From positions 12,596,001 through 12,660,000 of the forward strand of contig NC_056420.1 of NCBI RefSeq assembly GCF_905147365.1: DNA of 64,000 nucleotides. Reading direction: 5' to 3'. How positions within the stretch are numbered: position 1 is the stretch's first letter; each line of letters starts with the position of its first letter. The notes under the pieces are model-generated. The model made no database searches. It saw nothing but the letters and a program-made list of their open reading frames with translations, and was not told the origin of the DNA. Shown here piece by piece: positions 21,001-29,283 of this stretch. Made by a program: the position numbers and the translations under genes. This DNA comes from Aricia agestis (taxonomy: Eukaryota; Arthropoda; Insecta; Lepidoptera; Lycaenidae).

Positions 21001-22357
21001 GTTGGTTTTCAAGGGACGCAAGGAGGTCCTCGACTTCGACCAATGCTAAGCATGCAGGGAATGCAAGGGCCTCAAACTATGCAAAGGCCTCAAGTCATGC
21101 AAGGTATGCAAGGATCTCAAACCTTGCAAGGTATGCAAGGGCCTCAAGGTATGTCAGGCCTGCAAGGGGCTCTAGCTATGCAAGTCAATCAAGGGCCTCA
21201 AGCCATGCAAGGCCTGCAAGGGCCTCAAGGCATGCAAGGGCCTCAAGGCATGCAAGGACCTCAAGGCATGCAAGGGCCTCAAGGCATGCAAGGACCTCAA
21301 GGTATGCAGGGGCCTCAAGGCATGCAAGTACCTCAAACCATGCAAGGTATGCAAGTGCCTCAAAGCATGCAAGGTTCGCAAGGTATGCCCGGTATTCAAG
21401 GGCCTCAAGTTATGCAAGGCATGCAAGGACCAGCAGGCCCTAGGGCGATCCAAAATCCCTTCCTCAACCGAGCACAGTTCCCAAACAACTTTGGCAACCA
21501 AGGACCCAGTCAGCAATTTTACCCATCCAGCAATGGTTACCTGAACTCCGGTATACAGGGTAACATGCAAGCTCCGAATATGCAACCTAATGTACCGACG
21601 AGGCCTGTTGGGCCGTTCGCTCAAAGACAGTCGGTGAGACCGCTGGAGATCTACCGAGGAATGAACGCTTACACATTGAGGATCATCAATGTAAGTATTT
21701 TGAATTATCATGAAATTATTATGGTTTTAGATGACGCCCGCAAGTCCGCTGCGCCAGAATTCCTTTATCGCGAAGGAACCGTACATTTTCTAGGATAAAA
21801 TATATCATAAGTCCTTTCTATCTCCATACCAAATTTCAGCAAAATGTGTTCAGCGGTTAAGGCGTGAAGAGTTAACAGACAAGCAGACAGACAGACCGAC
21901 ATACACTCTTTCGCATTTATAATATTAGTATGGACTATGGATACTAAGTAATAGTGCTGTTTAGTTTTTTTACATACCAAAAAAGTAACAGGAAGCGGTT
22001 CTAACATTCGGCATACTCCACTCAACGCCTGCAATAAACGTCACCCAACTGCGCTATGGCACTGAGTATGTGTGCTACCTCAACCCGCCGAATTTTTTAA
22101 TGAGTGTAGGCCACTTTATTAACGCCGCCCCATGTACGAAATCTGCTGACCTAGAACGCTGCGGCCTATACGGTCTATTATACATCCAGGACAGCACATA
22201 CTATAGTCTTTCTTCACTACATCTCGCAGATACCGGCGACGGTGAAGCTGAGCGCGCTGTGCGACCGGCTGTCGGAGTTCGGTCGCGTGACGGGGCTGGA
22301 GCTGGCCGGCCCCGGCGCCGCCACCGTCAAGTACGAGAGCGCTGGTGACGCCGAGAG
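14805..22357 (+). CDS. Multi-exon RNA-binding protein with three RRM-like domains and GPQGMQ repeats
   Basis: Seven exons join in one frame: 14,805-15,041; 15,861-16,014; 17,477-17,531; 18,376-18,520; 19,105-19,233; 20,398-21,690; 22,230-22,357. All have GT/AG borders and compatible phases. The ATG at 14,805 is the first in frame. The protein starts with an acidic/Ser-rich nuclear-type region containing KKQR, then RRM-a (about residues 53-131, KLVMTNLPGG ... FQIRLKFKTEEE), an acidic linker, RRM-b (about 187-262, NWVLVTNFRCDR ... FANVMYSHPLEA ... YYGQTLKITM), a long charged linker, about 125 residues of GMQGPQ-type repeats, and RRM-c (from about 662, YTLRIIN then IPATVKLSALCDRLSEFG ... ATVKYES). 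Three RRMs with an M/G/Q-rich linker resemble hnRNP-type proteins in layout, but I cannot name the orthologue. The role is inferred: RNA binding, probably nuclear. Introns carry several miniature transposons. The 3' end is unresolved (see the downstream exons). Confidence 0.85.
15042..15860 (+). other. RRM gene intron 1 with palindrome and partial foldback element
   Basis: Holds a 49-bp near-perfect palindrome at 15,254-15,302 (ATGCAACTAATTCAAA and its complement) and a degenerate piece of the TA-flanked foldback family at about 15,445-15,590 (CACTTTTGTATGG and its inverted copy, then CCTAAAGTATTATC). Confidence 0.7.
15861..16014 (+). CDS. RRM gene exon 2
   Basis: 154 bp between ATCTTTACAG and GAAG/gtaagt, entering in phase 0 and leaving one base. 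It encodes the rest of RRM-a (IGENALLVNDFRDTESDFQI ...). Confidence 0.85.
17327..17450. mobile_element. Foldback element in RRM gene intron 2
   Basis: GTGCCGGATAGGCTATCCAC and its inverted copy GTGGATAGCCTATCTGGCAC, followed by TCAGGAAGTGGTGAAACAGG. The same terminal sequence family is at 24,554-24,677. The left outer arm (CCTGTTTCACC...) appears truncated here. Confidence 0.7.
17477..17531 (+). CDS. RRM gene exon 3
   Basis: 55 bp between ATTTTTCAG and ACAG/gtacaa. It completes the split Asp codon and encodes the acidic linker QASDEEESVRSEVMVEH. Phase fits exons 2 and 4. Confidence 0.8.
17580..17715. repeat. Local direct and inverted repeats in intron 3
   Basis: Three imperfect copies of ACCAAAATTTATGTTGATTA / TTTTGTATCAACATAAATTT in direct order. 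Each is itself partly palindromic (TGTTGAT...ATCAACA). Confidence 0.7.
18275..18350 (+). repeat. LINE-like 3' tail fragment in intron 3
   Basis: AAGGAGGAAAGAGACATGTGG followed by AGGGGAGGCCTTTGCCCAG resembles the end of lepidopteran LINE ORF2 sequences (the conceptual GEAFAQ string). It is short and lacks an intact frame into the neighbouring exon, so I do not treat it as part of the RRM gene. Confidence 0.45.
18376..18520 (+). CDS. RRM gene exon 4
   Basis: 145 bp between GCTTTTCAG and GAAT/gtaagt. It encodes the linker DKKGQDVGTNISIDVWDVD and the first strand of RRM-b (NWVLVTN). It ends in phase 0. Confidence 0.85.
18736..19037. mobile_element. Foldback miniature element in RRM gene intron 4
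   Basis: Terminal inverted repeats around AGGGTCAATTTATATTAGCG / TATTATAAATTGACCCTT, extended inward by GAGTCGAAGCGC / GCGCTTCGACTC and AACCTTAACTCC / GGAGTTAAGGTT. The GC-rich centre includes CGCGCGCGCGTCGGG. Related terminal words occur at 51,439-51,736. Confidence 0.8.
19105..19233 (+). CDS. RRM gene exon 5
   Basis: 129 bp (43 codons, phase 0-0) between CTGTAACAG and GCAG/gtatga. It encodes the middle of RRM-b with the RNP1-like string FANVMYSHPLEA. Confidence 0.87.
19770..20330. mobile_element. TA-flanked foldback element (family CAGGGTGTAAC), interrupted by hAT
   Basis: The left end CAGGGTGTAACAAAA follows TA, and the right end ...GCACCCTG is at 20,321-20,330. Between them are inverted arms with GTAGCAG.GCTGAAA and TTTCAGCGCTGCTAC. 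The right arm is split by a hAT-type insertion at 20,007-20,310. It lies in intron 5 of the RRM gene. Confidence 0.85.
20007..20310. mobile_element. Non-autonomous hAT-type element (304 bp)
   Basis: Ends CAGGGGTCACCAA and TTGGTAACCCATG form inverted repeats. Perfect 8-bp duplications CCCTAAAG flank it at 19,999-20,006 and 20,311-20,318. It interrupts an older foldback element, so it is the younger insertion. Confidence 0.88.
20398..21690 (+). CDS. RRM gene exon 6 (large, with GPQGMQ repeats)
   Basis: 1,293 bp (431 codons, phase 0-0) between TGTTGCAG and CAAT/gtaagt. It encodes the end of RRM-b, a basic/aromatic segment (SEYWKILPKGLANLG), an acidic Ser-rich linker, Asn/Gly/Gln-rich sequence, the GMQGPQ repeat tract, and the first strand of RRM-c (AYTLRIIN). 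Such an unbroken low-complexity exon suggests intrinsic disorder. The reading frame is maintained throughout, which argues for a functional gene. Confidence 0.88.
21052..21432 (+). repeat. In-frame 18-bp-based tandem repeat (GPQGMQ)
   Basis: The DNA unit CCTCAAGGCATGCAAGG(G/A) is repeated with variants. At 21,200-21,330 the copies are nearly identical, and at the edges they are degenerate. It encodes G-P/L-Q-G/A/T-M-Q units. All length variants seen are multiples of three. Confidence 0.9.
21719..21940 (-). repeat. Helitron-like fragment in intron 6
   Basis: Reading inward: AGATGACGCCCGCAAGTCCG, TTTCAGCAAAATGTGTTCAG, GACAGACAGACCGACA and TTTATAATATTAGTATGGA. The same order of blocks occurs at 44,405-44,650, 51,228-51,420 and, inverted, at 33,318-33,500 and 37,037 onward. 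The TATACTAATATTATAAATG-type end is typical of lepidopteran non-autonomous Helitron families. Confidence 0.6.
22230..22357 (+). CDS. RRM gene exon 7 (RRM-c)
   Basis: Acceptor CATCTCGCAG at 22,220-22,229. The exon encodes IPATVKLSALCDRLSEFG, then GLELAGPGAATVKYES and GDAER, completing the RRM-c strand-helix pattern started in exon 6. It is strikingly GC-rich compared with its surroundings. Two donors are possible: after 22,357 (AG/gtgctt) or after 22,365 (TCC/gtatcc, adding CF). I chose the first because only it keeps phase with the next candidate exons. If neither is used, a stop follows at about 22,410. Confidence 0.78.
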
Positions 22358-22389
22358 GTGCTTCCGTATCCTTTTACATCGATTGCCAA

Positions 22390-22740
22390 TGAGGAGATTC
22401 TATGTTTGGCTGTAGATTTTTGTTTGTATGTTCGCGGATAACTTCGTCGTTTGTGAAGCGATTTCGATGATTCTTTCTTCGTTGGAAAGAGGATATTTCA
22501 CAGGTGGTCCCATGATAAGAAAGTACTGTTTGAAGTAGTATTTTTTCTAAAAAAATGTCAAGTTTCGGATTTCTGACTCAAACAAGCTAGTTTCCTATGT
22601 TTTTTTCTTATTGGTAATTAAACGAATTATCAAAAATAGAAACCTCTATAAAAGAACGACTCTGATATCTTAAAAACCTCTGATATCTTAAAATAGACCT
22701 TCCCATAAGGGTGGATACAAAATTTCAGCACACTATAACG
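22390..22740. repeat. Helitron/LINE-like dispersed repeat fragment in intron 7
   Basis: Contains GCGGATAACTTCGTCG, GAAGCGATTTCGATGATTC and GTTGGAAAGAGGATATTTC, words of a widespread insect dispersed repeat that also appear in modified form at 27,590-27,660. Ends are not defined. Confidence 0.4.
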
Positions 22741-22770
22741 TCACACCTTGCTAGTTTGTACGCATCGCAG

Positions 22771-22801
22771 GAAGACTTTGTTCGAAAGCTCTGGGATGTC
22801 A
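22771..22801 (+). CDS. Candidate 31-bp microexon
   Basis: Acceptor GCATCGCAG, donor TGTCA/gtatta. Joined to exon 7 ending at 22,357 it reads (R)KTLFESSGMS and leaves phase 0, exactly what the next exon requires. Phase compatibility is the main evidence, and a 31-bp match can arise by chance. A different frame of the same bases (EDFVRKLWDV) also looks protein-like. Confidence 0.35.
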
Positions 22802-22854
22802 GTATTATAATTAAAACAAAATAATTAAAAATAATGCCTTAACGAAAACATCAG

Positions 22855-22955
22855 GTAATTACCGGCAAGTTTTTGAATATTGAAGAAACAACAACGCTGA
22901 ATGCCTTTAAGAAGCACTTCCGAAAAGTTAGCCATACAGAAAGTAGTATTGCTAG
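22855..22955 (+). CDS. Coding exon, probable continuation of RRM gene
   Basis: 101 bp between AACATCAG and GCTAG/gtaagt, in the only open frame: VITGKFLNIEETTTLNAFKK, then HFRKVSHTESSIA. It leaves two bases (AG) that join cleanly to the exon at 27,906. I do not recognise the domain. It may belong to the RRM gene or to a separate gene starting nearby. Confidence 0.65.
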
Positions 22956-23152
22956 GTAAGTATAACCTTATAAATATTAGGTAAGTATACCTATTATTTT
23001 TCTACTATAGCCTGGGCATCGAACACTTAGAAATTCAGCCATTGTGCTTTTTGTCTCTTTCACAATCGATAATGTCGTTGTTGCGCTTAGGAATTAGGAA
23101 CGCCATATATAGCTATCTCTGTAATATGTTACACAGGTATGCGATAGTTTTA

Positions 23153-23851
23153 AAGGGTTTTCCAATAGGGACTTGACAATTTTGAATTTAGTTTGTGGAC
23201 GCACCCTTTCACTATACATCGAACTGTTACTGTCATTTTACTCATTAGTCATTAGACATAAGTCATAACATTTTTATCATGCTGTACACGAACGAACAAC
23301 GTCGGTGGCCGCTACTTTAAGAGCGTTAACTCCGATTTTCGATCGTAATTCTCGCCCTAGTAGACAGACAGGTTGGCCATGATTATGGATTATTTTGCCT
23401 GAATTAGAAGATATAGACTTGGACAGCATGAGGTTTCAATAGGACGGCACCACAAGCCACACATCACAAATAACTTTTTTGAAGAGCAAGTTTGATGAGC
23501 GTATTAGCTCAAAATATGGACCAGTCGATTAACCGCCTCTTTCGTGCGATTTAACGCCTCTAGATTTTTTTCTTAGGGGCTGCGTCAAGTCGTTGGATAA
23601 GCCGACGCCGTCGGAAGAGCTCAGAGCCAAAATTAAACGCGAAATAGCCGAAATGTGTGGCAAAGTCATACAAAATTGGGTTCAAAGAATCATCGCTGCA
23701 AACGGGCCTGCGGTGACCATATGAGCGAAGTCGAGTTCCATTAAAAATGAATTTATTGTACTTCAATTCGATACTAAAATTGTTGAAATATCTCAAATGG
23801 TTTTAATTTTATTTTGAAAAAAAGTTGTCAAGTCCTTAATGGAAAACCCCT
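23153..23851 (+). mobile_element. Decayed mariner (mori-type) transposon
   Basis: Terminal inverted repeats AAGGGTTTTCCAATAGGGAC (left) and the complement of GTCCTTAATGGAAAACCCCTT (right), next to TA. The interior, read in shifting frames, gives the end of a mariner transposase: TSHTSQI, SKYGPV, LTPLDFF-like, KSLDKPTPSEELRAKIKREI, then KVIQNWVQRIIAANG. Numerous stops and frame changes show that it is dead, and much of the 5' transposase is missing (about 700 bp remain of about 1.3 kb). It lies in the long intron between the exons at 22,855 and 27,906. Confidence 0.82.
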
Positions 23852-24553
23852 TATTATCCTTGTGAGAGTAAAAGAGACAAGTAGCGAGGTAAATGGCCGA
23901 AGGCGAATTAGCACCGTGTATTTTATGAGCGGGATTTACTTATATTATTTCATTGAGAGGGCATGAGTTTCGAAATTAACTATTGCGCAAATCTGGGCTA
24001 AAATTAACCTACGTATAAAAGATAATGTTCTCTCTCTCGTTAAAACGAAGATCAAGAGAGTTGAAATTCCGATATTTAGTCCATGATTAATTTTAACCCA
24101 GACTAGCGGACTATGGTTAACAGTATTGTACAAAAATATTTTCATGCTTAGGCTATAATATAGTTGTAAATATTGTAGTTTAATGTAGTTTTAACGTATA
24201 TATTTAAGTTAGCTGTAAGTTAAATGTAAGAAAATATAGCAATGTTAAGTATAATTATTTTAATAGTTGACACTAATTGACAACTGTTTTAAACTGGCGA
24301 CATAAAATCTAGTTTTGTAGGAATTTTAATGAATGTTATTCTAACAATTTTATCTACCAGTAAGCAGTAGGTTAGGACTTAGGAGGTAAAAATTTACCCC
24401 ATAGTCGATATTTAGTCTTAAGTTTTAGGACATACATGTAGAAGCATAATATTATATAGAGCAGACTATTATGATAAAGAGTATTATAACATTTCATTAG
24501 AATTTAGATTCATGTATTAGATATCATATAACACTATTTACTATTAATAACTT

Positions 24554-24677
24554 TAAGGGCCTGTTTCACCACTTCCTGATAGGGTGCCGGATAGGCTTAT
24601 TTGACAGATTCTCCATACTGTATGTGTCAAGTTAAGTGGTGGATAGCCTTATCAGGAAGTGGTGAAACAGGCCCTTA
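24554..24677. mobile_element. Foldback miniature element
   Basis: TTAAGGGCCTGTTTCACCAC and its complement GTGGTGAAACAGGCCCTTA bound a 124-bp unit with nested GCCGGATAGGC/GGATAGCC. It shares its ends with 17,327-17,450. Confidence 0.8.
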
Positions 24678-25576
24678 GGCTTATTTGCGCAGATTAAAGT
24701 TAATCTTAGGTTAATATTATAATCGTTGTTATTTATGCCAGCGATAACATGATAATCAAGTAGGTAATTTTAAAATATCTCTCCTTCTCCATGTTTATGA
24801 AGGAGAAACTCTCGTGCTTAGTATAGCTATAAAATCAAAATTGTTAGTAAAAATAATGAAGCCATGAGTGGAAGAAGCAGGTAAGTAACAAACATTGCCG
24901 TTTTTGCATAAACATAGGCTTCTAGGGCCAGGAAAATGATTTGAAATAAAAAAAATGGATTTTTTGTATAGCCAGATATATTAGCCAGAATATGATGAAT
25001 TAGGTAAGTTACAAAGTTTGTTTAAATTATAAGAAAAAATGTAGGAAAAAATGAATAATTGTCCTGGTGTCACATAATATGTAAGTTATCTGGTTCTTCC
25101 ACTCACGTCTTTAATTAGTTATGCAAATTGCATAAGCAGTTAAAATGACTTATTTATTTATCTATTTTAAATTTTATAAAATGGTTTATAAGATCTCATA
25201 GAATATAATGGTCTATGGAAATATTTTTTACAAAAAAATTAAATCTAAAATATTTTATAGGTGTCTGAAGAATATCTACTTTTATTATTACATATTAGAT
25301 TAATTATATAAATTTTTCGTATCAGTGATCCTTTTATTTTTCTTGTTTTAGAATATAAGCATAGAATAAGTTAGCATAAGTTAGCTTTAGTTGTTCAGTG
25401 GTAGGCAACTTTATTAAATAAATATCGCTTAATACATTTTTTCTTTACAACACCTCGTTCCTAGAAATAGTAGATACGCCTGCCCTCCAAAAACTTCTAT
25501 TTAATAGAAGTCTTTGCTGCCCTCACAAAGTACCTTTCGTTTAAAACGATGACGAAATTCGTTATCAAAATACATA

Positions 25577-25835
25577 CAGGGTGTAACAAAAATAAGTGAT
25601 AATACTTTAGGGTGTGTACGTGTTCCTTGTAGAGACTTCACTGTGAAAGTAGCAGCGCTGAAAGACGAAAAAATTTTTTCACTTTTGTATGGGCAAGGGC
25701 CCGAGCGTCACGAGTTTCCCCATACAAAAGTGAAAAAAAAAGTTGGTCTTTCAGGGCTGCTACTTTCACAGTGAACTCTCTACAAGGAACACGTACACAT
25801 CCTAAAGTATTATCACTTGTTTTTGTTACACCCTG
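25577..25835. mobile_element. TA-flanked foldback element, intact copy
   Basis: CAGGGTGTAACAAAAATAAG ... TTTTTGTTACACCCTG with TA on both sides. The ~110-bp arms are nearly complementary throughout (GTGATAATACTTTAGG, GTAGCAGCGCTGAAAG). The TA target suggests mobilisation by a Tc1/mariner-type transposase. Confidence 0.88.
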
Positions 25836-26704
25836 TATATGCGGTTTGACATAAGTCACATAAGTCATCGCTAAATGACATTTCGCTTGCGAAGGCTAAT
25901 GTCAAATCCCATACATTTTGATAACGAATTTCGTCATCGTTTTTAACGAAAGGGACTTTCTACGGCCTCTGTATTGCATTCGGGGGGGGGGCATTCGATC
26001 GCGGATTCTTGGAAATCTATTGTTATCGCAGCTCACTTGGGCCGTTTGGGAGTTGATGAGGTTAAAAACATATTATGAGCGAGCAAACAAGGATTGAATG
26101 CCTCCCCTCTTACCCCGCAACTCTCTCCGCTCTACGTTTAGGTATGAAACTCGTGAGCCCGATTGCTCTTGTAGGGGGCGTTGATGCTGCCCGTACCTCG
26201 CTACGCCCATGGGCCATGACTATAGCGCCGTAGTGTGAAAAAAAGGTTACCTGACTCGTTTCATGTCCGCTATCTTCAAAGGGCTATATTATGTTACAAA
26301 TCGCTAACTATAGTTTGTGCGTTTTATGATGATATGCGTGACACATTATAATTGACAATAGTAGGGAAGTTACCTAACAAAAATTTATCGATAATTTAAA
26401 AATATCGAATCACTTCGTAAAGGAATTGCAATCGAAATTATCGATTTCGTACTGACATTTCAGTGGTGCCGGCGATTTAAGATGGCCGCCCTTTTTATCG
26501 ATTTGATTTCGATTAACAGAGTCAATCTCTATTGACATAAGTTCCGTTTCATACATTTTTCAAATGTTTTCGTAACAATAATTTTATACTCCTATTTCAC
26601 AGTTAATAGTTAGCATTTAGAACTTTTCATTTTTATTCATTTACAATTATAGGAAATATCTGTTTTTGTAGATGGAATATAATTTATTACACTTTATAGC
26701 AAAT

Positions 26705-27126
26705 CATATTCATACACATAACCGCGTCTTGCGCAAGAGGGCCTCCCGACGACGCATGCCAGCTAGATATGCTGCGAGTGTGAGTGGGGTGCCAGTGTAG
26801 TGCGCTGTAAACGCGGCACCTCCCCTTTCAGCTCCCGCGCCCCTTTTTGAAAACGGCCGGCACACGCCGCCCGCCATTTTGTTTTCAGTGGATTTCGAGC
26901 CGTGAGACTGCGCGTACGTACCTTTCAGTCTCCCGCGCAATACACACGACGCTCGCACGGCAAGCGACATCGTCTTTCCGTTTAAGTTAATCTTTATCCT
27001 AGTAACTATATACTGTAAGTACTGTAACAAACTGGACCACTGATCCACAACTTTGCTATTTAGTAAAGCCCTGAAACCCTTGTGTTCATCCCTTTTGTTA
27101 GTTCCCAGTACTAATCTGGCACCCAC
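26705..27126 (-). other. GC-rich island with a 138-codon minus-strand open frame
   Basis: A locally GC-rich block (26,720-26,960) in AT-rich DNA. On the minus strand an open frame from 27,126 to 26,710 includes KMAGGVCRPFSKRGAGAERG and ends RREALLRKTRLCV. The composition (Arg/Ala/Gly) is what GC-rich DNA gives by chance, and similar stretches occur in lepidopteran dispersed repeats. I do not call it a gene. Confidence 0.35.
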
Positions 27127-27330
27127 GCTTATAACTTAGATTTTTTTTTCTTGTAAAAATAACCGTAGCAAGGAATATGAAAACTGACACCTATATCATC
27201 TTAAAACGCACAAACTATAATTTGTAGTTTGACGTTGAGTGACGAATGGTGTCATTCAATGAATGCGCTAGGCATTCAATCGAATCGCAGCTTGAACCAG
27301 ATGACTGCGACATATCCAATGTCACTCGTG

Positions 27331-27532
27331 TAAGGGACCTATCACACAGAGAGCGGTCAAGCGTGCAAGCGGTCACATTTGCGTTCTATGTGCTGCATTA
27401 CGTTATATATAGAGATACATAGGGGGCGTTCTCACCGCGTCGAATTTCCTCCTGTGTGACTGACCGCTCGAACGCAAAATGCGAACGCAGAACGCTTGAA
27501 CGCGTGATCGCTCTCTGTCTGATAGGTCCCTA
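27331..27532. mobile_element. Foldback miniature element
   Basis: Inverted ends TAAGGGACCTATCACACAGA and CTGTCTGATAGGTCCCTA with AGAGCG/CGCTCT inside. Confidence 0.8.
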
Positions 27533-27564
27533 ATACTTTTTAGTTTATACTATTTTAAATTAAA

Positions 27565-27775
27565 TCTAATATATAAAAATAAGTCGGGTTTTCCTTCCTG
27601 ACGCTATAACTCCAGAACGCACGAACCGATTTCCACGGTTTTGCATTCGTTGGAAAGGTCTCGGGCTCCATGAGGTCTATAGAAAAAAAATATTCAGAAA
27701 AAACTTCAAGAGAAAAGCAGGAAAACAGGGAAAATCATTTTATATCATCATATTGCCGGGACAGCTAGTTAAGTA
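27565..27775 (+). repeat. Helitron-like fragment
   Basis: Begins TCTAATATATAAAAATAAGT and ends GGGACAGCTAGTT. The interior GACGCTATAACTCCAGAACG and TTGGAAAGGTCTCGGGC matches the pattern of non-autonomous Helitrons (5' TC, 3' CTAG). The 3' hairpin was not resolved. Confidence 0.5.
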
Positions 27776-27905
27776 TAAATATTATGTTGAATAAAGAATT
27801 TGATTTGAATGGCATAAAAGATTCGCACTTAATCAAAGCTGCATTAATATAAAATTAAAAAAGCAAAAACAAAGAGCTAATTAATGTTGTATTAATTACG
27901 TTCAG

Positions 27906-28001
27906 GCTTGGAAAGGGTCGCGAAGTTATATTAGCTAATCACGAAGAGTGGAAGGGTTCAAAAATACCCAGAAAGGATCGAGTTTCAAGTGTTTGGGCCA
28001 T
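27906..28001 (+). CDS. Coding exon, probable continuation of RRM gene
   Basis: 96 bp between TACGTTCAG and CCAT/gtgagt. Joined to the exon ending at 22,955 it reads (R)LGKGREVILANHEEWKGSK then IPRKDRVSSVWA, an uninterrupted charged segment. It leaves phase 2, so at least one more exon must follow. None was identified with confidence. The intron before it is 4.95 kb and full of repeats. Confidence 0.65.
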
Positions 28002-28230
28002 GTGAGTACCTATTACTTTAACATTTGGTATAACAATAGGTTTCGGTTTACGAGTTAATTTCCATGAGAAAAGAAACTGCGTAAATTATACGGCAGGCTT
28101 ATTATGTGTCTTGTGACAGGTAAGCAACAGTCGTTTGAGTTTTGACAGGACACTTATCTGCTGTCTGTCAGAATTTCGTACCTAATCACATCACATATGC
28201 AGAGTAGACAGAAGTTATGTCTATTGTGAC

Positions 28231-28420
28231 ACATGGAGACCAAGGCTGGGAAATCGGGGTGGCAACCACGTCGACTAGGTGGGACGACGATCTCCGCTTA
28301 GTTGCAGGCTCATGTTGGATGCGAGTAGCAGGAGATAGGTCATCTTGGCGTTCATTGAGAGAGGCCTATGTCCAGCAGTGGACGACTATAGGCTGATATG
28401 ATGATGATGATGATGAATCA
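28231..28420 (+). repeat. LINE ORF2 3' end with (GAT)n tail
   Basis: An in-frame tail TRWDDDLRLVAGSCWMRVAG, then WRSLREAYVQQWTTIG and TGA at 28,394-28,396 is the characteristic C-terminus of a lepidopteran non-LTR retrotransposon reverse transcriptase protein. It is followed directly by an ATGATG repeat (28,397-28,415). The copy is heavily 5'-truncated. Confidence 0.8.
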
Positions 28421-28482
28421 CATCGTAACCACTGGCGACAAGGCAACCACGTCGGCATTTTGTCGGTACCACAACATAGGCA

Positions 28483-28600
28483 TTTGACGGACCTACGTCA
28501 TTTGGTCGGACTATGTCAATTTAATGTTACTCGTGATCTAGGCAGTAGGCTATCGGCTAGGTTTGACATAAAGTGACCAAACTACGTAGGTCCGTTGCCT
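28483..28600. mobile_element. Foldback element (GGACCTACGTCATTTGGTC family)
   Basis: GACGGACCTACGTCATTTGG and its inverted counterpart CCAAACTACGTAGGTCCG. The same family is at 56,670-57,080, with degenerate pieces at about 33,520-33,620, 38,420-38,520 and 63,410-63,470. Confidence 0.7.
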
Positions 28601-28609
28601 GCTGAATCA

Positions 28610-28691
28610 ACTTTGATAGTACTTAACTACACTTAATTTAATCAAGATCAATATCTTGATTCAATTAAGTGTAGTTAAGTACTATCAAAGT
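28610..28691. repeat. 82-bp near-perfect palindrome
   Basis: ACTTTGATAGTACTTAACTA on the left and its exact complement on the right, separated by a short AT spacer. It is part of two palindromes in tandem. Confidence 0.85.
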
Positions 28692-28754
28692 TCAAAAGAA
28701 AATATATTATGGAGCTTATGTCAATACATAAGCTCCATATATTTTCTTTTGAAC
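28690..28754. repeat. 65-bp near-perfect palindrome
   Basis: GTTCAAAAGAAAATATAT and ATATATTTTCTTTTGAAC with TGGAGCTTATG/CATAAGCTCCA inside. It abuts the previous palindrome. Confidence 0.85.
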
Positions 28755-28819
28755 TCCATTAAAATTAAAATTATAGTTAAGTATTAGTGATCGAAGAGTT
28801 AAGTTGACAAAAAACATGG

Positions 28820-28963
28820 TATAGTCTGTCAAAAAAGTAAAGAAATTAAAAAGTGGCAACGTCGTAGTGTCATCCCTTTCAAATCAATGTAAGAAAAAAA
28901 GGATGACACTACGATGTTGCCATTTTTTAATTTCTTCACTTATTTGACAGACTATAAGGGCCT
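28820..28963. mobile_element. Foldback miniature element
   Basis: TATAGTCTGTCAAAAAAGTA ... TATTTGACAGACTATA, with inner arms AGTGGCAACGTCGTAGTGTC / GACACTACGATGTTGCCA. TA lies at both ends. Confidence 0.82.
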
Positions 28964-29283
28964 TATCACATTGGCGATTAGCGAGCGATTTGAAAGCGAC
29001 GCGACTGCGCAGCGCACACGCCGCGATTGCGCGGCGTGCACGCAAGCTTGCCTTCGGCGTTTTGGACACTCATCAGCAAAATTGATTCTAACGTCACTCC
29101 CTAGATGAGTCTACTATATATTATAATAATAATCTGTGTAGACGAGTGTACAAAATGGCGTCCACGCCACGCCGCGACGACGCTGCGCTGTCGCAACGTG
29201 CACGCCGCGCAATCGCGGCGTGTGCGCTGCGCAGTCGCGTCGCTTTCAAATCGCTCGCTAATCGCCAGTGTGATAAGGCACTG
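28964..29283. mobile_element. Miniature element with long GC-rich terminal inverted repeats
   Basis: About 80-bp arms: GCCTTATCACATTGGCGATT on the left, its complement at the right end, with GCGACGCGACTGCGCAGCGC and CGCCGCGATTGCGCGGCGTG inside. It sits immediately against the preceding foldback. A relative begins at about 54,500. Confidence 0.82.

Noticed and set aside
21172..21711. 179-codon minus-strand ORF rich in Leu/His/Arg
   Set aside because: It is the antisense shadow of the GPQGMQ repeat exon.
23560..23796. 78-codon minus-strand ORF
   Set aside because: It is antisense to the decayed mariner transposase.
26710..27126. 138-codon minus-strand gene
   Set aside because: Arg/Ala/Gly composition follows from local GC content. 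No domain, splice context or conserved motif was seen, so I left it as a GC-rich island.
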